This document shows, one piece after another, positions 56,636 to 59,109 of a stretch of DNA of 59,109 bases. The stretch's first letter is position 1, and every line of letters starts with the position of its first letter. The notes beneath the pieces are model-generated. The model searched no databases, was not told where the DNA came from, and worked only from the letters and a program-made list of their open reading frames with translations. A program made the translations under genes and the position numbers. Source of the stretch: an uncultured Clostridia bacterium (GTDB lineage Bacteria; Bacillota; Clostridia; TANB77; CAG-508); the NCBI GenBank assembly GCA_944386175.1, contig CALXAB010000006.1, positions 1 to 59,109 of the forward strand. Reading direction: 5' to 3'.

Positions 56636-57196
56636 TCATATCTCTTTTACTTCTATTTTTTTTAATATTTTTTTATTTAGAACTTTATTATAAATTTTTT
56701 TCATTTTATCGTGTATTTCTTCTATATTTTGTGCTTTTACCGAGAAAATCATTAGTTTAAATATTACCAAATCTGAATATTTTATTTGTAATTCTTTTAT
56801 TATTTTAAAATTTGACTTTTCGTAAAATTTTATCCTTTTTTCTCTTATAGTTTTTTCTTTTTCATCTCTTGCAAATTCTGGATCTTCTACTTCTAATATA
56901 ATGTTACAATCTGGATATTTTTCTTTTAACTCTTTTAATATTTTTGTGCCTATTCCTTGTCCTCGACTTTCTTTGTATGTTGCTAAAAAATCTACAAAAA
57001 TATAGTTTTCTAATTTTACTATTAGAGTATAACCTTTTTCTGCATCTTCTTCTTCAAAAATATACACTTCTTCTTTATTCTCTAAAATTCTTTTTCTAAA
57101 TCTTTCTAAATTTGGTCTTTCATTTTTAGGGAAATCTCTGATTATATGTTTCCTATATAACTTTTTAAATTCTTTAAATTTAATTTTTCTTAACAT
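56636..57196 (-). CDS. GNAT-family acetyltransferase
   Basis: A 186-residue protein. It has an acetyltransferase core with motif A (YIFVDFLATYKESRGQGIGT, then KILKELKEKYP) and motif B (IKFYEKSNFKIIKELQ), plus an N-terminal segment (FPKNERPNLERFRKRILEN) as in uncharacterised Clostridial GNATs. The last 45 residues are basic. Substrate unknown. Confidence 0.82.
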   Translation of the reverse strand: MLRKIKFKEFKKLYRKHIIRDFPKNERPNLERFRKRILENKEEVYIFEEEDAEKGYTLIVKLENYIFVDFLATYKESRGQGIGTKILKELKEKYPDCNIILEVEDPEFARDEKEKTIREKRIKFYEKSNFKIIKELQIKYSDLVIFKLMIFSVKAQNIEEIHDKMKKIYNKVLNKKILKKIEVKEI

Positions 57197-57319
57197 TTTT
57201 CCTCCTTTTCTCCATTTCTTATATTATTATATTTTTCTCTTTTTATCAAGTTCTAGTTTGGAAATTTTTAGAAATTACTAAAATAATGTTAATTATATTA
57301 GTTATATTTATTTGACAAT

Positions 57320-57371
57320 AGATTAATCTGATATAGAAAATTAATTTTTCCATATCAGACTAATCTTTTTA
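57320..57371. terminator. Long hairpin after the ABC-F gene
   Basis: AGATTAATCTGATAT pairs with ATATCAGACTAATCT. The T run is on the plus strand, so for the minus-strand ABC-F gene it is an imperfect terminator. Confidence 0.5.
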
Positions 57372-57372
57372 T

Positions 57373-58956
57373 CTATTCAATTCCTAGATATTCATTATAT
57401 GTACATTCTTTATCAATTACTGTACCATTTTGTTTTATATCTATAATTCTATTTGCAACTGTTTGTGTTAATTCATGGTCATGAGAAGTAAATAAAATAT
57501 TTCCTTTAAATTTTTTCATTCCTTCATTTACTGAAGTTATACTTTCCATATCCAAATGATTTGTAGGTTCATCAAATATTAAAAAATTAGCTCCTGATAA
57601 CATCATCTTAGAAAGCACACATCTTACTTTTTCCCCTCCTGATAAAACTTTAACATTTTTTAGAGCTTCTTCTCCTGAAAATAACATTCTACCTAAAAAG
57701 CTTCTTACAAATGTTTCATCTGGATCTTTAGAATATTTTCTAAGCCAGTCTGTTATACTTTCGTCTCCTTCAAATAAATAGTTATTATCTTTAGGAAAAT
57801 AAGAATTTGTTATGGTTGTCCCCCATATTAATTCTCCTTCATCTGGTTCAATTTCTCCTGCTATTATTTGAAATAGTACTGTCTTTGCGTTTTCATTATC
57901 TGCTAAAAATGCTATTTTATTATCTTGTTTTACTGTAAATGAAACATTATCAAGTAATTTTACTCCTTCAACTGTTTTAGAAATGTTTTTTACTTCTAAT
58001 ATCTCTTTACCTGGTTCTCTATCTGGTTTAAAATCTACATATGGATATTTTCTATTAGAAGGTTTTATTTCTTCTAGTTCTATCTTTTCTAAAGTCTTTT
58101 TTCTTGATGTTGCTTGTTTAGATTTTGATGCATTAGCACTAAATCTTGCAATAAATTCTTGTAATTCTTTTATTTTTTCTTCTTTTTTCTTATTTTGTTC
58201 TCTTGCTTGTTTTAATGCAAGTTGACTAGATTCATACCAAAAGTCATAGTTTCCTGGATATACTTTTATTTTTCCAAAATCTACATCAGCAATATATGTA
58301 CATACTTTATTTAAGAAATATCTGTCATGTGATACAACAATTACTGTATTTTCAAAATTTATTAAAAATTCTTGTAACCAATTTATACTTTTTAAATCTA
58401 GATCATTTGTCGGCTCATCTAATAAAAGTACATCTGGATTTCCAAATAAACTTTGTGCTAATAATACCTTTACTTTTTCTCTTGGATCAATCTCTTTCAT
58501 TAATTTGTAATGATTTTCTGGAATAATACCTAAATCATTTAATAATATTCCTGCATCAGATTCGGCATTCCAACCGTCTAGTTCTGCAAATCTTTCTTCT
58601 AATTTAGCTGCTTTCATTCCATCTTCTTCAGAAAAATCTGGTTTTGCATATATTTCTTCTTTTTCTTTCATAATAGAATATAATTCTTTATTTCCCATTA
58701 TTACAGTATCCATTACTGTATTATCTTCAAATGCAAAGTGGTCTTGTTTTAAAACTGATATTCTTTCTCCTTTATCTAAAGAAACATCTCCTTTACTTGG
58801 TTCTATTTCTCCTGATAATACTTTTAAAAAAGTTGATTTTCCAGCTCCATTTGCCCCTATAATTCCGTAACAATTGCCTTTGCTAAATTTAATATTTACA
58901 TCTTCAAATAAAACTCTCTTTCCAAATCTTATTGTAACTCCATTTGCACTTAACAT
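57373..58956 (-). CDS. ABC-F family ATPase (YkpA/YbiT-like)
   Basis: A 527-residue protein with two ATPase domains and no membrane helices. The first has Walker A GIIGANGAGKSTFLK and Walker B PDVLLLDEPTNDLDL, but its signature reads EIDPREKVKVLLAQ instead of LSGGE. The second has a degenerate Walker A (IAFLADNENAKTVLFQII) and a good signature (VLSGGEKVRCVLSKMMLSGA). This asymmetric pattern is typical of the YkpA/YbiT branch. ABC-F proteins act on ribosomes. The linker carries ASKSKQATSRKKTLEKIE. Confidence 0.92.
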   Translation of the reverse strand: MLSANGVTIRFGKRVLFEDVNIKFSKGNCYGIIGANGAGKSTFLKVLSGEIEPSKGDVSLDKGERISVLKQDHFAFEDNTVMDTVIMGNKELYSIMKEKEEIYAKPDFSEEDGMKAAKLEERFAELDGWNAESDAGILLNDLGIIPENHYKLMKEIDPREKVKVLLAQSLFGNPDVLLLDEPTNDLDLKSINWLQEFLINFENTVIVVSHDRYFLNKVCTYIADVDFGKIKVYPGNYDFWYESSQLALKQAREQNKKKEEKIKELQEFIARFSANASKSKQATSRKKTLEKIELEEIKPSNRKYPYVDFKPDREPGKEILEVKNISKTVEGVKLLDNVSFTVKQDNKIAFLADNENAKTVLFQIIAGEIEPDEGELIWGTTITNSYFPKDNNYLFEGDESITDWLRKYSKDPDETFVRSFLGRMLFSGEEALKNVKVLSGGEKVRCVLSKMMLSGANFLIFDEPTNHLDMESITSVNEGMKKFKGNILFTSHDHELTQTVANRIIDIKQNGTVIDKECTYNEYLGIE

Positions 58957-59036
58957 TTAATCTCCTCCTAAATTTAATCTTTTGTATTATACTATATATT
59001 TACAATAAATTCAAGTTTACCAATTTGGGTACTACT

Positions 59037-59109
59037 AGGGGACGTTCCTCTAATCTCGAAAATTAGGGAATAAAGGGAAGTGCCAAAGGGGACGGGCTAT
59101 TTTGGCACA
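59037..59109. repeat. Start of another REP-like element, cut by the window edge
   Basis: AGGGGACGTTCCTCTAAT begins as in copies A and B; after about 45 bases it changes to AGTGCCAAAGGGGACGGG, the unit of the inverted repeat at 42466. It therefore joins the two repeat families in one place. Confidence 0.75.

Overview
The window comes from a very AT-rich, Gram-positive-like Firmicute, probably an uncultured gut Clostridia lineage. The evidence is AGGAGG ribosome binding sites, sortases with LPKTG substrates, SpoVG, diaminopimelate dehydrogenase and dockerin/cohesin surface proteins. I cannot name the species.

Positions 1 to about 22,888 are one end of an integrative conjugative element (ICE). 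Its right boundary is a 3' fragment of a tRNA-Arg(TCT) gene at 22,844-22,888; the other end, relaxase and integrase lie outside the window. Reading leftward, the minus-strand conjugation operon encodes a small DUF3789-like membrane protein, an HTH protein, a VirB2-like pilin, a PrgI-like protein, a VirB4 ATPase, a VirB6-like channel protein, an M23 hydrolase, a receiver-like protein, a sortase, a thioester/Cna-B adhesin, SpoVG, a RusA-like protein, a winged-helix protein and a VirD4/TraG coupling protein. Cargo follows: a membrane-tethered ECF sigma factor with three membrane-anchored extracytoplasmic proteins, an S1-domain protein, a 42-codon gene with a matching antisense RNA candidate, and small regulators.

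Positions 22,889-59,109 are chromosome. They hold GNAT proteins, HTH regulators, an M18 aminopeptidase, Ddh, an Agr-like peptide-signalling cassette, a Sir2 deacylase, tRNA-Pro and tRNA-Arg, a cohesin/dockerin/sortase surface cluster, an adenosine-deaminase-like fusion protein, an M23 peptidase, an HtrA protease, an acyl-CoA ligase next to a single-module NRPS with a terminal reductase and a two-component system ending in an HD-GYP protein, Tex, and an ABC-F ATPase. Long nested inverted repeats sit between several convergent genes.

The main discovery is a decoding anomaly. Nine genes look broken, with 17 apparent frameshifts in total. All 17 lie exactly at an in-frame CGG codon, and every one is repaired by skipping the C and reading the following GGN as glycine (CGGN read as Gly, a +1 shift). 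I found no in-frame CGG used as arginine. More than 40 out-of-frame CGG triplets in intact genes cause no shift. The restored glycines fall in motifs that need glycine, such as the VirB4 P-loop, HtrA PGNSGG, VirD4 GNCD and M23 HGNG. A sequencing artefact or random decay would not respect reading phase. The sequence therefore suggests that CGG is not an arginine codon here but a general +1 frameshift (quadruplet) signal. The rule applies to both chromosome and ICE, and 15 of the 17 sites are in ICE genes, 13 of them in the conjugation channel and coupling apparatus.
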